DNA from: Epiperipatus broadwayi
Taxonomy: Eukaryota; Onychophora; Udeonychophora; Euonychophora; Peripatidae
Assembly (NCBI GenBank): GCA_028023455.1
Contig: JAQFVV010012509.1
Coordinates: 188,001-252,000, forward strand
Direction: 5' to 3'
Length of the DNA: 64,000 nt
Positions 10,976 through 21,514 of this stretch are shown in pieces. The position numbers and the translations under genes were made by a program. The notes under the pieces were generated by a model. It was not told the origin of the DNA and searched no databases. It was given only the letters and a program-made list of their open reading frames with translations. Within the stretch, counting starts at the first letter, position 1. Every line of letters starts with the position of its first letter.

Positions 10976-12156
10976 AGTCCATAGGTGGGGCTCTTACTGG
11001 AAAGTCATCCTCATCACAGTCTCACAGAGTGGCACTGAAAAGGTTGTTTTTGCAGCAGTGAGAGGTGCCTTTTATATTTATTTGGCCCTTTAAAAGCCTT
11101 ATTTTTCTGCTAATGTACTCTTTAATTCACCAAATCTCAGTTTTAGTGCATTTTTAACACAATTTTTCCTATGTCTACTTTGTGCTTATCAGCATTTAAC
11201 TACCTCATTTCTCCCTCTGTTCGGTGGGTGGTTCAACTGTTTCATGGATCATAAAGGGTTTTATTCCCTCTTAGTCTTTTAAATATTTCTCCTATTCCAA
11301 CTTCCCTGTCATTCAGAACTTGTTTATAAAGTTTTTTGTGTGATGTTCCAATTATTTGGACCATTTTAATGATTTTTTTTTTCAGACCCCCTCCCTCTGG
11401 GGTAACTAACCGCCTAAAATTCTACTCAATTTTCACATTACTCAACTAAAATTATTAATAACATGTTTTCCAGTGTTTTTTTTTGCTTTTACATCAATAT
11501 ATTTAATTTTTCCATTTCAAAATTGTTTTTTTCATATTACTTTTCATTCTTTCAAACAGTTTAAAGATGGTCGCTGCCTCTAGATGGAAAAATGTGCAGA
11601 GCCCTAAACTACATGAACTAAAACCTTCAAAATTATCCAAATTTTATCTAAATCATATTTCAAACAAAACTTAACTAAAAACATCATCACTAAAGAACTT
11701 ATTTCCAAGTCTCCATCTCCTTCCTCCCGTTCAGGCTGTGGCTTGCCCTATAAAAGGTAAAAAGCAAGTCAAAAAGAACAACATGATCAATCATAACATC
11801 ATACCAAGTACAATGGGAAAAACTAAAATTACTCATCTACAAAGGACAAAAATCAGCCTGTTGCATCTAAGCATAACTCAGAAATCTCCTCCAAAGTTAA
11901 TGTCATGTATGGATCCTCCTATCAATCCACTAGGGCAACCAAGCCTATCAACATTGCTCCTTACCAAAGACTGTTCTTTGTCTGGACTGCATACCCTTTC
12001 CATATCCCCTTCCCATTTCATATGTATTCCCTTTCCCTTCACCATTGTACTTGAATTTCATTTTGCCATGTAATCATCTCTTTGTAAACATTTTTTAACT
12101 GTTATGTATTTTGTCTTTTTGATGAATAAAAGCTTTCATTACTGAGGGGGAAAAAA
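10976..12156 (+). mobile_element. 1.2-kb retro-insertion inside the hAT transposase
   Basis: The inserted DNA is bounded by an imperfect 15-bp direct repeat (GACACTGTCCTTATT at 10961, GACACTGTCATTACT at 12157). The host frame resumes after it. The insert ends with AATAAA at 12125-12130, about 20 bp more, then A6. Long duplication, poly(A) signal and A tail indicate reverse transcription of a polyadenylated RNA. The body has no recognised domain; one 111-codon frame (11738-12073) is Ser/Leu/Pro-rich and unsupported. It could be a processed copy of a host transcript or a 5'-truncated LINE. Confidence 0.65.
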
Positions 12157-12251
12157 GACACTGTCATTACTTGTGCAGCCAAAATTATGATCAAAGGAAA
12201 TCGTAAGGCCTCTAATGCAATAAGAATTTAATTTTTGTCATGTATAAATTT

Positions 12252-12425
12252 GATTAAATAATGTCTTCATTTCAATTGTTCAACAATGATTAAATAATGT
12301 CTTCACTTCAAATGTTCAACAATCTTCAAAGACTTATTTTTTCCTATTGTTTAACAAAAAGAAAAATTGGATTTAGAAAGGAGATACAAAAGGAAAAATT
12401 AAGAAGTAAGAAAGGAGATACAAAA
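12252..12425. repeat. Two short tandem duplications
   Basis: A 36-bp unit starting GATTAAATAATGTCTTCA occurs twice in a row (12252-12287 and 12288-12323) with a few mismatches. A second pair, with AGAAAGGAGATACAAAA at 12375 and 12409, has a 34-bp period. Both look like local slippage or duplication products. Confidence 0.75.
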
Positions 12426-12429
12426 AGAA

Positions 12430-13095
12430 AATAGTTTCTTTATATTGAATAAAATGCAATTTTAATACAAATGAGAAATTATGTAAGTAATAAGATATTA
12501 TTAAATAATTTGTTACCATCATGTCATGTTTTTTTGCAAAAAAAATTTTAAACTATTGTAAAAAACAAACATTTTTTTTTTGTCTAACAAATAAAAGAAT
12601 ATCAATGGATTTCTATAATGTAAGATATCATCTAACAACCCTTAGGTAAAATGCATAAAATTTTTAAAACTTATCAAATCATGAATCAAAGAAGCTATTT
12701 TATGTGTTTAATGGAAAATCTTATCAACAAATTGATAAAATTTATTTCTCAAATAATACAATTTCTTACAGAAATCATGATACCTTGGAACAAATTGATC
12801 AGGAATTTATTTTAAGACTTTAGTCATGTGACGAATTAAATGTAAATCTGCCTATTTTATTAGTTTTCATTCATTATTATTACTATAATTCTATTGAGGA
12901 AGATACAATACTATGTAAAAATTTGCAAACTAATATAACAGTAAATTAATATTTGAATGTATTAATTTTATGGAGATCAACGGTATAACTTATAAGAAAC
13001 ATATAGTAATAAAATAAAGTCAATGGCAGGAGTTTTGAAAGGCAAGGTATGCGTAGTAATTGTGTTTTCAATCCAAAAATGCATTTTAGATGAAG
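12430..13095. other. AT-rich spacer, no gene
   Basis: No coding sequence or repeat is recognised. The plain AT-rich sequence ends at the target duplication of the element that follows. Confidence 0.5.
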
Positions 13096-13110
13096 CAGAA
13101 TGAAAATTAA

Positions 13111-13688
13111 ACAAAGGCAAAACTCTCCATACAGTAGTGCCACCCTGTGCCAAACAGAGTAATCAATGGATGCCAGAAGGCTTGTGCATAAAATCCCTAT
13201 CTAGTGCCTACTCATCCAATATCCCCAAACTAGTTTCTGGCTTGTGGCCATCATCAGTGAGGAGCCTTGGATCTGAGAGCACTGCACCTAGATCTTAGGA
13301 TCTAATGCAACCCTCCAGCAGCCACCTTTTAACTCTACTTTACTACAAAACTATGAGAATAAAATTGAAAACACAATAATATTTTCAATCTAAGCTCAAT
13401 AGCTTATATAGTCATATGGGTCTGAACTCAATTCAGCACCCATACATTTTGGTGTCTTTGGCTCTTAAACAACCATAGCCACCACTATCCTATTAGGCAG
13501 GATTGGTGTTAAACCACTAAACATCACATGATCACCATTCTATACTAGCACATAATTGTTGTAAACAAAGGCAAAATTGATTACTCTGTTTGGCACAGGG
13601 TGGCACTACTGTATGGAGAGTTTTGCCTTTGTTTACAACAATTATGTGCTAGTATAGAATGGTGATCATGTGATGTTTAGTGGTTTAA
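13111..13688 (-). mobile_element. Hammerhead-bearing fold-back retroelement, family D copy 1
   Basis: The 578-bp insert is flanked by an exact 15-bp duplication, CAGAATGAAAATTAA (13096-13110 and 13689-13703). Read on the minus strand it starts TTAAACCACTAAACATCACA, forms a hairpin of about 100-bp arms (13545-13680), continues through a unique middle, carries a hammerhead ribozyme, and ends with a second copy of the hairpin arm sequence (GGCAAAACTCTCC on the plus strand). It has no open frame and no poly(A). Copies are at 15088-15365, 31504-32262, 40162-40323 and 54330-54698. The long exact duplication argues for reverse-transcription-mediated insertion. Confidence 0.85.
13214..13272 (-). ncRNA. 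Hammerhead ribozyme, type I, complete core
   Basis: On the minus strand all core parts occur in order. Stem I is formed by an outer ATCCA with TGGAT and an inner TCCTCA with TGGGGA, separated by an internal loop. Then come CTGATGA, a 4-bp stem II (TGGC, loop CACAA, GCCA), GAAA, and a very short stem III (AC, loop TA, GT). The cleavage triplet is GTT directly before TGGGGA. Hammerheads cut their own RNA after this triplet. Stem III of 2 bp is weak alone, so dimeric or tertiary-contact-assisted cleavage is likely. Confidence 0.85.
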
Positions 13689-13703
13689 CAGAATGAAAAT
13701 TAA

Positions 13704-14350
13704 TAACTTTCTAAAGAAGCGTTCCATCCATATATCAATAAAGCTATCAAGTTTACCTTCAACAATGCTAACTTATAATTAAGATAATTCTCACCTTAGA
13801 TTAATTTGATATATTAATGTATACTTAAGAAACTACATATAAGTATGAAATTTAAATTAAACAAGACATTATTAAATCTCACTTAAATGCTAAACTTTAA
13901 ACTATAAAAACAATATAAACAATTATACCTTTATTTTAACACCTTTTAATCATGCACCTATCAATGATTCAACATATATAGAAATATACAATACATAATG
14001 TTACTAAAGAAAATATGCAAATATAAAACAATTCTATTCAAGTATAATGCCAATTATTTATAATTTCTAATCAACAACTAGAAAAAAATGATTCCTATCT
14101 TGTTAAAGGTAAATAAAAACGATATATATAAAAGCTAAATTTAATAAATAGCATATGCAATATAATAAAATTTATAAACTGTCCTATGAATTTTTAATGT
14201 CACATTAGATAAGTTTATTTCATGATAAAGAAGTCCATATCACTTTTCAAATACTAATATAATTTATATTTAATTCTGTACACAATACAATTTCTCAACT
14301 TTTGAAAATGAACAAATAGATTCTTATTTAATCATATGTACACAGCATTA
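13704..14350. other. AT-rich spacer, no gene
   Basis: No coding signal, hairpin or recognisable repeat was seen. Confidence 0.5.
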
Positions 14351-14358
14351 GTCTGGTG

Positions 14359-14849
14359 CAGGGGTGGGCAAATAGAGGCCCAGGGGCCACATGCGGTCCA
14401 CTAAGAGGTTTTATGCGGCCCTCCAAGACAATCAAAAAATCTGCCTTGAACTGAGCTTTCCTTTTTGTGTGACTGAAGATTCATCTCGTATTTTCCACTA
14501 TGATGGCAATGTCAATACACATGTGCAGTGTAGATATGATGTGCAGTGCTTTTCCAGTTTATCTGGTTACTTTCAATTTTGTCTTTGCATTAGCAAATAT
14601 ATACATTTCCAACTTTAATGAAACCATGAACCCTCTGAAAAAATGTAAAATCAGTGATGAATGTCACGTGTTTAATGAAAAATGAACAAACAAATATTTC
14701 TTTGGTAATACAGGGAATAGAACAGTGTGTTTATTGTGTCATGAAAAAAAGGTGTGGCCCTCCGCTAACCTTCGCTTCCACAGAGTGGCCCCGATGCAGC
14801 CCTCCGCCAATCTCTGCAGCCCCCGAGCCAAAACAATTGCCCACCCCTG
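14359..14849 (+). mobile_element. Non-autonomous hAT element with perfect 8-bp TSD
   Basis: The 491-bp element begins CAGGGGTGGGCAA and ends TTGCCCACCCCTG, a classic hAT terminal inverted repeat. It is flanked by an exact 8-bp duplication GTCTGGTG (14351-14358 and 14850-14857), the hAT target size. Its base composition is much less AT-rich than the surroundings. Part of the interior derives from the N-terminal end of a transposase, so it is an internal deletion derivative of an autonomous element. No full-length partner is present in the window. Confidence 0.95.
14626..14760 (+). pseudogene. hAT transposase N-terminal remnant (GTF2IRD2/Charlie-like)
   Basis: From the ATG at 14626 the frame encodes a basic start, then HVFNEK, a TGA where Trp is expected, then TNKYFF and RTVCLLCHE (14719-14745). 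The order FNE-K-W-x-x-KYFF followed by a V-C-L-x-C zinc-finger start is characteristic of hAT transposases related to GTF2IRD2 and Charlie elements. Only this N-terminal piece is kept. The TGA at 14683-14685 is consistent with a single G-to-A change of TGG. Confidence 0.75.
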
Positions 14850-15087
14850 GTCTGGTGTATCTAATTTTACCAGAAATAATTTTTATTACTATAATTAGAG
14901 GTAAATTTAATTATCATGAGACATCATTTTAACTTTACTAATATAGTGATTTCAATTTCCAAAAGACAGCATTTTAATTTTATACATAAAATATGTTTCA
15001 AAGTCAATATTTTAAAACTTCACAGACACAGACTATACTTTTTAATAAGTCATATTGTAATTCATAAATTTGAGCTTCTTAAGTATT

Positions 15088-15365
15088 AAACCATTAAGCA
15101 TCACATGATCACTATCTCTTATACTAGCACATATTTGTTTATAAACAAAGCAAAAGTCTCCATACAGTATTGCCACCCTGTGCCAACCAGAGTAATCAAT
15201 GAATGCCAGAAGGCTTGTGCATAAAATCCCTAGTTTCTAGTTTCTAGTCTGGGGATATTGGATGAGTAGGCATTAGATAGGGATTTTATGCACAAGCCTT
15301 CTGGCATTCATTGATTACTCTGGTTGGCACAGGGTGGCACTACTGTATGGAGAGTTTTGCTTTGT
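15088..15365. mobile_element. Family D copy 2, hairpin form without ribozyme core
   Basis: An insert of 278 bp flanked by an exact 12-bp duplication TTCTTAAGTATT (15076-15087 and 15366-15377). It is a long hairpin whose arms carry the family blocks (CTCCATACAGT, GGCACAGGGTGGCA, GCCAGAAGGCTTGTGCATAA). At the turn it keeps only the sequence just around the ribozyme cut site (TTTCTAGTC, then TGGGGATATTGGATGAG). The internal part between the arms of the full element is deleted. Confidence 0.85.
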
Positions 15366-15379
15366 TTCTTAAGTATTGT

Positions 15380-16005
15380 TAAATAATATTAATATAAATT
15401 AATAATAGTTACTAGATTCATACTTTTACTTTGAGCTATAGCTACTGAGTTAAATTTTCATTTTCAGTATTTCAATTTATAAATATAGCTCTTTAAATAT
15501 TCTTATCATCCAAATAATGTGTAATAAATAGTTTAACTTATTAATATTTAGAATATTAAAAAACTTATCTTATTTGAAGCTCTACGATTGAGTCATAATT
15601 ATAGTCATTCCAAAGAATTAAATCCGACATAGAAGTAAAAAAGATAATTATTAATTTTCTTATTTTCCCTTTTAGGCGAATTTCCATTTAGAAAATCTCA
15701 CTTTCTTCAGATTTAACCTCAAGATATATGAAACATTTGGGCCACTTAGAGCTTCATATGTTCATAAGAAGAAATAAGACAGAAAAACAACTTTGAAATA
15801 TTTAATTTAACATATAAAACATGGAGAACTTCAAAGACCAGTTACCAATTTATAGTTATAAAGGAAATAAAAATATTTTTTAAAGATTAACCAAAAAAAT
15901 AATAATTTTTATAATGTAATTTTATAAAAAAATTTTACAATCCATTTTAAATTTTTTATTGTGATATATACATGCAAGATGTGGACTTTGAAAAATTAAG
16001 AGAGA
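15380..16005. other. AT-rich spacer, no gene
   Basis: Nothing recognised apart from simple AT-rich sequence. Confidence 0.5.
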
Positions 16006-16009
16006 TCAA

Positions 16010-16330
16010 ATATTGGTGCTTTTACAATAAAATGATATCAAAGGATGCTTGGAATACTTTGAATGGTTAAAAGAAACAATGAATAGGTTTTAATGAGGGC
16101 AGATGCAGAAAGACAACTGTTAGAGAGGGTAATGTGAAGAAAGCAATACTACTTTGGACATGTAGTGAAATACTTAATGTTGTGAATGAATCAAGAACAG
16201 GATAAGAAAAACTGTCATAGTTCAGTAATATCACAGAATGAATAGGATTAATGGTATTGAAAGTGTACAGAAAAACAAAGACAAAAATAGTCTTCATCAT
16301 GAAAATAAAAGATCAGGCAGATGATGATGA
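16010..16330 (+). pseudogene. LINE 3'-end fragment (C-terminal ORF2)
   Basis: One frame encodes ADAERQLLERVM, a stop, then RKQYYFGHVVKY. This matches the RRR-LRFFGHV-R block found at the C-terminal end of many LINE ORF2 proteins. Downstream traces of the usual basic GK-RGRQR segment are badly decayed. A short GATGAT run at 16318 may be its simple-repeat tail. No RT part precedes it, so the copy is 5'-truncated, the normal outcome of target-primed reverse transcription. Confidence 0.65.
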
Positions 16331-16334
16331 TGAT

Positions 16335-16925
16335 ACTTATTTGAAATATGTCAGTTTTTCACTATATCTATTAAGGATATAATTTTTTTAAATAAGAATA
16401 TTTTGCATATAATAAATAGATATATGTATATTAAATGTAAATCCTAGAATATCATTAATTTATTTACAATTAAAAAAAAGAGGTTGGTGTAAAAAATACT
16501 CATTTAAAATATATGCAAGATATAATTATGATATATGTTATGGCAATTTATCTAATAATTGTAAGATTTTCTCTTTATATAATTTATCATTACAAATATT
16601 ATTATGGGTGAAATTATTTTTGAAAGTGTAGAAAATCATTTAACTGTTAATTATTTTCAAAGATATTTTTTAGCAATGGCCAACAATGATTTAAATTATA
16701 TATTAGCATACTTACATATTTTTGAATATTTAAATTCCTTTTATGTAGCTGCATATAAAGATAATTATAAAAATTAAACAAAACTATACAAAACAAAAAA
16801 ATCAACATAGTAATACATAAATTAATTTAGAATTTCTAAATATATAAATCTGTCTGTATATTTGACTATCTTACAGCCATATAAATGTTCTCCTATTTGC
16901 CTATCTATCTATATTCATATTATTT
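16335..16925. other. AT-rich spacer, no gene
   Basis: No feature recognised. Confidence 0.5.
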
Positions 16926-16928
16926 AAC

Positions 16929-17065
16929 AATATTATCAGCATTAAGCTAATGCACATGCACTTTGTGAATTTTAACTATAAATGAAAAATCCACAAAGCG
17001 CATGTGCATTAGCTTAATGCTGATTATTATTAAGTTTAAAAACATCGCGCTATATAAAATAAATA
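16929..17065. repeat. Near-perfect hairpin, family C relative
   Basis: The arms 16929-16967 and 16992-17028 are complementary with about one or two mismatches and include AGCATTAAGCTAATGCACAT. Just outside is GCGCTATATAAA (about 17048), also present at the right side of the family C palindrome near 7713. It is a short fold-back of about 100 bp, probably a deleted copy of that family. Confidence 0.7.
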
Positions 17066-17069
17066 CGTA

Positions 17070-17965
17070 TCTTATTAACAATATTATGAAAGAAATATAA
17101 TGTATATAAAAACTTTAATATGTATAAATGAAATAGAAGACATATAAATTTAAGCATTAATGCAAAACCACTGTGTAATTTAATTTTACTTTGAAAATAT
17201 TAAAACAGGAAATGGTCAAATGAAAAACTAAAATCAGTTTTTAAAAAAATAACACAGAAGCATATTTTTTGATTACTAATTTAGAATAGTAATTAATCCT
17301 TTAGCTGATAAAGAATTTTATATTTTGAACACAATACCAATATATTGATTCATATGTGTGTGTATTGTAGTTATTCAGTATTTCTACATTTGAATAGTAT
17401 ATTTATTTCAAAAAATACATACATTTTATTACACGTTTTTCTTTTTAAAAGACCTGTATTTTTTTATTGAAGTAAACATTATATATATATAATTCAACAT
17501 TTCAGCTAATTCCTATAATTTTGATAGATATTTTTTTAAGGTTATATAAAATGTAGTAGAGTTAAATATACATATTTTAAAAAATGTTTAATGAAATTTA
17601 TATATTTGGAACTGAGCCACATTTTAAAAGAAAAAAAAACACACTTTTGTAGTACATTTTTTTTAAAAAAAAAAAAAAAACGTATTATTTTTTGCAATTT
17701 TGTTCTACATATTTTCAGAAAAAAAAGGTAATACAAATGTTTTCTATGATATATATATAGAAATAAACACTATAACTGCAAATTCCTCACCTCAAATTAT
17801 AAAATATAAAAATATGAATATTTAAAAATAAAAATATTTTTAAAAATTAAAACAATTGTTTTATCATTTTAATATTTAAAAAATAATAATAACTTTTTGA
17901 CTTTACATATGTTTCAACAATATTTTTTTTGGTCTTAAAATAAATAAATAATTATAATCTAAATT
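17070..17965. other. AT-rich low-complexity spacer
   Basis: A and T runs, TATATA strings and a 64-codon minus-strand frame that is poly-Phe/Lys-rich and not credible. Confidence 0.55.
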
Positions 17966-17968
17966 ATT

Positions 17969-19240
17969 TATACAAAAGATGTTACGTGATATGGCTACTT
18001 CTTTATCAAAGTCAGGAATCTCTCAGCCACTATGCCCAGGGAAACCTGTTAGACACCTTACTTTCTCTTTCCATTTCCCACAAAGTTTTTCCCATATTCT
18101 TCTCTATCCTGTTTTATCCTATTACCCAATAAAATATTATTTTGGCTATTCCTTTACTATCCATAAATTGCAATATATTGAACATTTTCATTTTGCTTTT
18201 TGCATTTGTCATATAAAAACTTGACTATCCCATTTCTCCTTGAATTTCCTTCTTTACCAACCACACAACTGCATCTAATGCATGTCTTCCTACTTCTCTT
18301 TGTACTTTTTCTAAGTAATCTAACACTCCTTTATTAACATGTAATGCATTGTTACCATAAGTTAACCCTAATACTTCCATGTCTTACTACATCATAATTA
18401 TTATATGAAAACTGTTAATTTCTTTATCAGTCCCCCTTTTTTTTTTGCTTCATTTATCAATTTTTCTCCTATTCATCCAAGCAATTCCTCTGATTACTTA
18501 AGACAATTCCCAAATAGTTATATCTATTCACCACAATTAACTTTACATCCCCCAATAAAAATTATTTTCTCTTTTCCCAGCATTTACCATCATTACTTTT
18601 GATTTTTCTTCACTAAATTTAATTTCCATATCTTTATCTACTCTTATGCATGTCTTCAGCATAACATCCATATCTTCCCTACTTTCTGTGCACAAAAAAA
18701 TATCATCAGCAAATAAAAGATCTGATAATGTATACACTTCCTTGCTGTCTATTAAAGGTATATCTACTTCTTCATAGTCTTTCTATTGCTCTCTCCATTT
18801 TTCTCAAATATAACAAAAACAAAATAGATGACATAGGACATCTTTGCCTTGGTGCCACCCAATTTTTAACTCTAACTGATTCTATACACTGTATTTCCTA
18901 ATTGATACCTATAGTAATTATTTTCATACAATTTCTTAATAAGATCCACTAAAGCTCCATTCACTCCCAAATTAATTAAACTTACCCATAATTTATTTCT
19001 ATTTATTCTATCATATGCCTTCTCTATATCTATAAAAACCATATATAACTGCCTACCTGTATTCTTACTCATATTTATAGAGTTGTGTGACCACAAATAA
19101 ACTAGCTCCTATATGCTTATCCATTCTAAAACCTCCTCGCATTTCTCCCACTATATTATTTTCTATCATCTATTTTGCTATCCTTCCAGTCACCATATAT
19201 TCAAAAGGTTTATATAACACCGATCTTCTATGTAGTGAGA
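17969..19240 (-). pseudogene. LINE ORF2 reverse transcriptase fragment, lineage 2, copy 1
   Basis: On the minus strand, 19096-18872 encodes LYMVFIDIEKAYDRINRNKLW, RT motif A with its Asp. At 18737-18543 follows LLFADDIFLCTESREDM, the motif C catalytic FADD, with KFSEEKSKVMMVNAGKRE after it. The 3' untranslated end (GAGAGATTCCTGAC-like) reaches about 17969. Several frameshifts and stops separate the blocks. Related copies lie in opposite orientation at 20155-21510 and 24565-25580, and a 3' end at 43530-43795. Confidence 0.8.
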
Positions 19241-19244
19241 AAAT

Positions 19245-20150
19245 TTAAAAATATAAAAGTTTGTATGAAAAATTCTATGATTAATAACTAATTTTCAGTG
19301 AAAACAAGAACTCAATAAAAATTTCTGAACAACATAAAAGAATGGCATAGGAGCAGCGATGGATGAAATCTATGAAAAACAGGAGAATGTTGAATGTTTT
19401 GATTGAGAAAACAGAAGAATTTGCAATTATTTTAACTAATTAAAATGTTTAACATAAACGTTCTTTTGAGGATTAAAAATAAAATACTAAAATACTTTGA
19501 AAATGAGATCTTGTAAAAAATATTGTAGAAATAATAAAGAAGCTAAAGATATTAATATTAAACTAGAGCCTGAAATGAGATAAATTATTCTGTTTTTGAA
19601 TTGTCATAATAAAATAAGCTAATAATTTTTAATCTTCTCAAAATCATAGAACACTTTTCATTATAAGTTTTTTTTTTACAAAACTTCAAAATTCATTGCA
19701 CACACAAATACATAAATTAATATAGTCATAAAATAAGAATTAATATAGGGATAAATATAACTTTTATTACAAATTATAAATGACAAAGAAAAAGAAAATA
19801 TGGCTATTATAACAAATGTTAAGGTGAATATGTGATATTAATAATCCATTGAAAACATTTGTAATAAATGATATTTGAAATGAAACTATATTTATCTCTG
19901 CATTAAATATCCAATGTTTAATATTACTTGATACATATGAACACAATCAAAAGAGGATGTAGTGTAATAATATATTTAGACTTTAAAAATAAAATAAACT
20001 GCATCAATGTGTTTTATAAAACTCATGCTATTATTCTGGGTTTCTGCACATCTGATGAAGAGCTAGTTTGTAGATGAATTTAGTTTTTATTATATTTGAA
20101 AGAAATGGAGAGCAATAAAAAGACTAACAAAAGGGATAGAGACACCATTA
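19245..20150. other. AT-rich spacer, no gene
   Basis: No recognisable feature lies between the two inverted LINE copies. Confidence 0.45.
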
Positions 20151-20154
20151 TATA

Positions 20155-21510
20155 TATGGCAAGGGAGTATTTGCTGATGATATCTTCTTGTGCACAGAAA
20201 GTAGGAAAGATATGAAAATTATGCTGAAGACATATGCAAGGGTGGGTAAAGAGATGGAGATTAAATTTAGTGAAGAAAAATCAAAAGTAATGTTGATAAA
20301 TGCTGGGAAAAGAGAAGAAAGAATTTTTATTGGGGGATATAAAGTTAAATGTGGTGAATAGATATAATTATTTGGGAATCATTTTAAGTAATCAGAGGAA
20401 TTGCTTGGATGAATGAGAGAAAAAGATTGATAAATGAAGCAAAGAGAAGAAAGGGACTGATAAAGAATTGACAATATTTTCATATAATAAATATGCTGTA
20501 GCAAAAAGTTTCTAGAAGGGAGTGGCAGTAGCAGAATTAATTTATGGTAATGATGTGTTATGTGATAGTAAAGGGATATTACTTAGAAAAAGTACAAAGA
20601 GAAGTAAGAAGATATGCAGTAGATGCAGATGTGTAAACAGCAAAGCAGACAATTCAATGAGAAATGTGATGGGCAAGTTTTTATATGAGAAATGCAAAAA
20701 GCAAAATGAAAATGTTCAGTAGATTGCAATTTATGGATAGTAAAAAAATTGCCAAAATAGTATTTAACTGGGTTATGAATAAAGGACAGGCAACAAGATG
20801 GATGAGAAAGGTAGTACAGTATGCAGAAGATTTGTATAAAGTCTTTATGTCAGTATACTAGTACAAAAGGTGGGATAATTGTATTAGGAAGATTGAGTGT
20901 TATAATGGCAAAGACTGGGATAAAAAAAATAGATGCATAAATAAAAAATAGGAGCTGCAGAGATGTAGAACTAGTATGGAGAGTAAAAAGAGTTTAAATA
21001 CATATAGAAGTAAACAAAATATTGAATGTGAGTTAATTTATAATAATAGCAATGAAAGTAGTTTACTGTTTAAGGTTTGAACAGGATAGTTACACAAGAA
21101 GGAAATATGCACATAAATGGAAAAGTGTGGGTGATTGAATTTGCAAGTTATGTAAGGAAAGCATGGAAAATATAAGGCATCTGCTAATTGAATGTAAATG
21201 CTTATAAGCAAAAAGGGTACAAATAATGAAATTTGGGGAGAATAAATAGAAACAAAGTGATTATACAGAAAGTGGATTCTTCGTTTTTATGCTGGATTTG
21301 GAAAAAGATAAGGGAATCTAGATATAAAGGCCATAAATTGGACACAGATGATGTTGTGGAAATAGTATGGAGCAGGATAGAAAAGTATTTGGGAATAACT
21401 TAAAGTGAGGAATGGAAAAGGAAAGTAAGATGGCTAATAGGTTTCTCTGAATATAGTGGCTGTGAGATTCCTGACTTCGATACAAGAGTAGCTATATCAC
21501 ATCACATCAC
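20155..21510 (+). pseudogene. LINE ORF2 fragment, lineage 2, copy 2
   Basis: It starts inside RT motif C (FADDIFLCTESRKDM, near 20170), continues with KFSEEKSKVMLINAGKREE and the thumb region, then AVAELIYGNDVLCDSKG (20522 on) and a C-terminal finger-like CKLCKESMENIRHLLIEC (about 21140-21200). The conserved 3' end contains GAGATTCCTGACTTCGATA, and the tail is a short (CATCA) run near 21497. Many stops make it a pseudogene. The piece is 5'-truncated. Confidence 0.8.
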
Positions 21511-21514
21511 TATT

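Larger units (their letters stand above)
8900..12230 (+). mobile_element. hAT transposon (ZBED5/Buster-like), broken, with nested insertion
   Basis: The left end begins CAGCATTCCTTAAACAGTGG, followed by GTCGTGACCCC and, further in, GAAGCG and GGGATCGTG. That is the terminal inverted repeat style of hAT elements whose transposase resembles vertebrate ZBED5-like proteins. The transposase lies 780 bp inside. No matching right TIR was found, so the 3' end is deleted or decayed, and the right limit given is where transposase-like sequence fades. A retro-insertion splits the transposase at about 10976. Confidence 0.75.

Noticed and set aside
13111-15365. Family D as a simple TIR-type MITE
   Set aside because: Exact duplications of 12, 14 and 15 bp differ between copies, and the ends are not a fixed inverted pair, unlike TIR transposons.
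18690-18725. TCATCAG (CTGATGA on the minus strand)
   Set aside because: It is the codons of the LINE FADD motif, not a ribozyme.
20045-20080. CTGATGA word as a further hammerhead
   Set aside because: No GAAA at the right distance and no stem II; it is a chance word.
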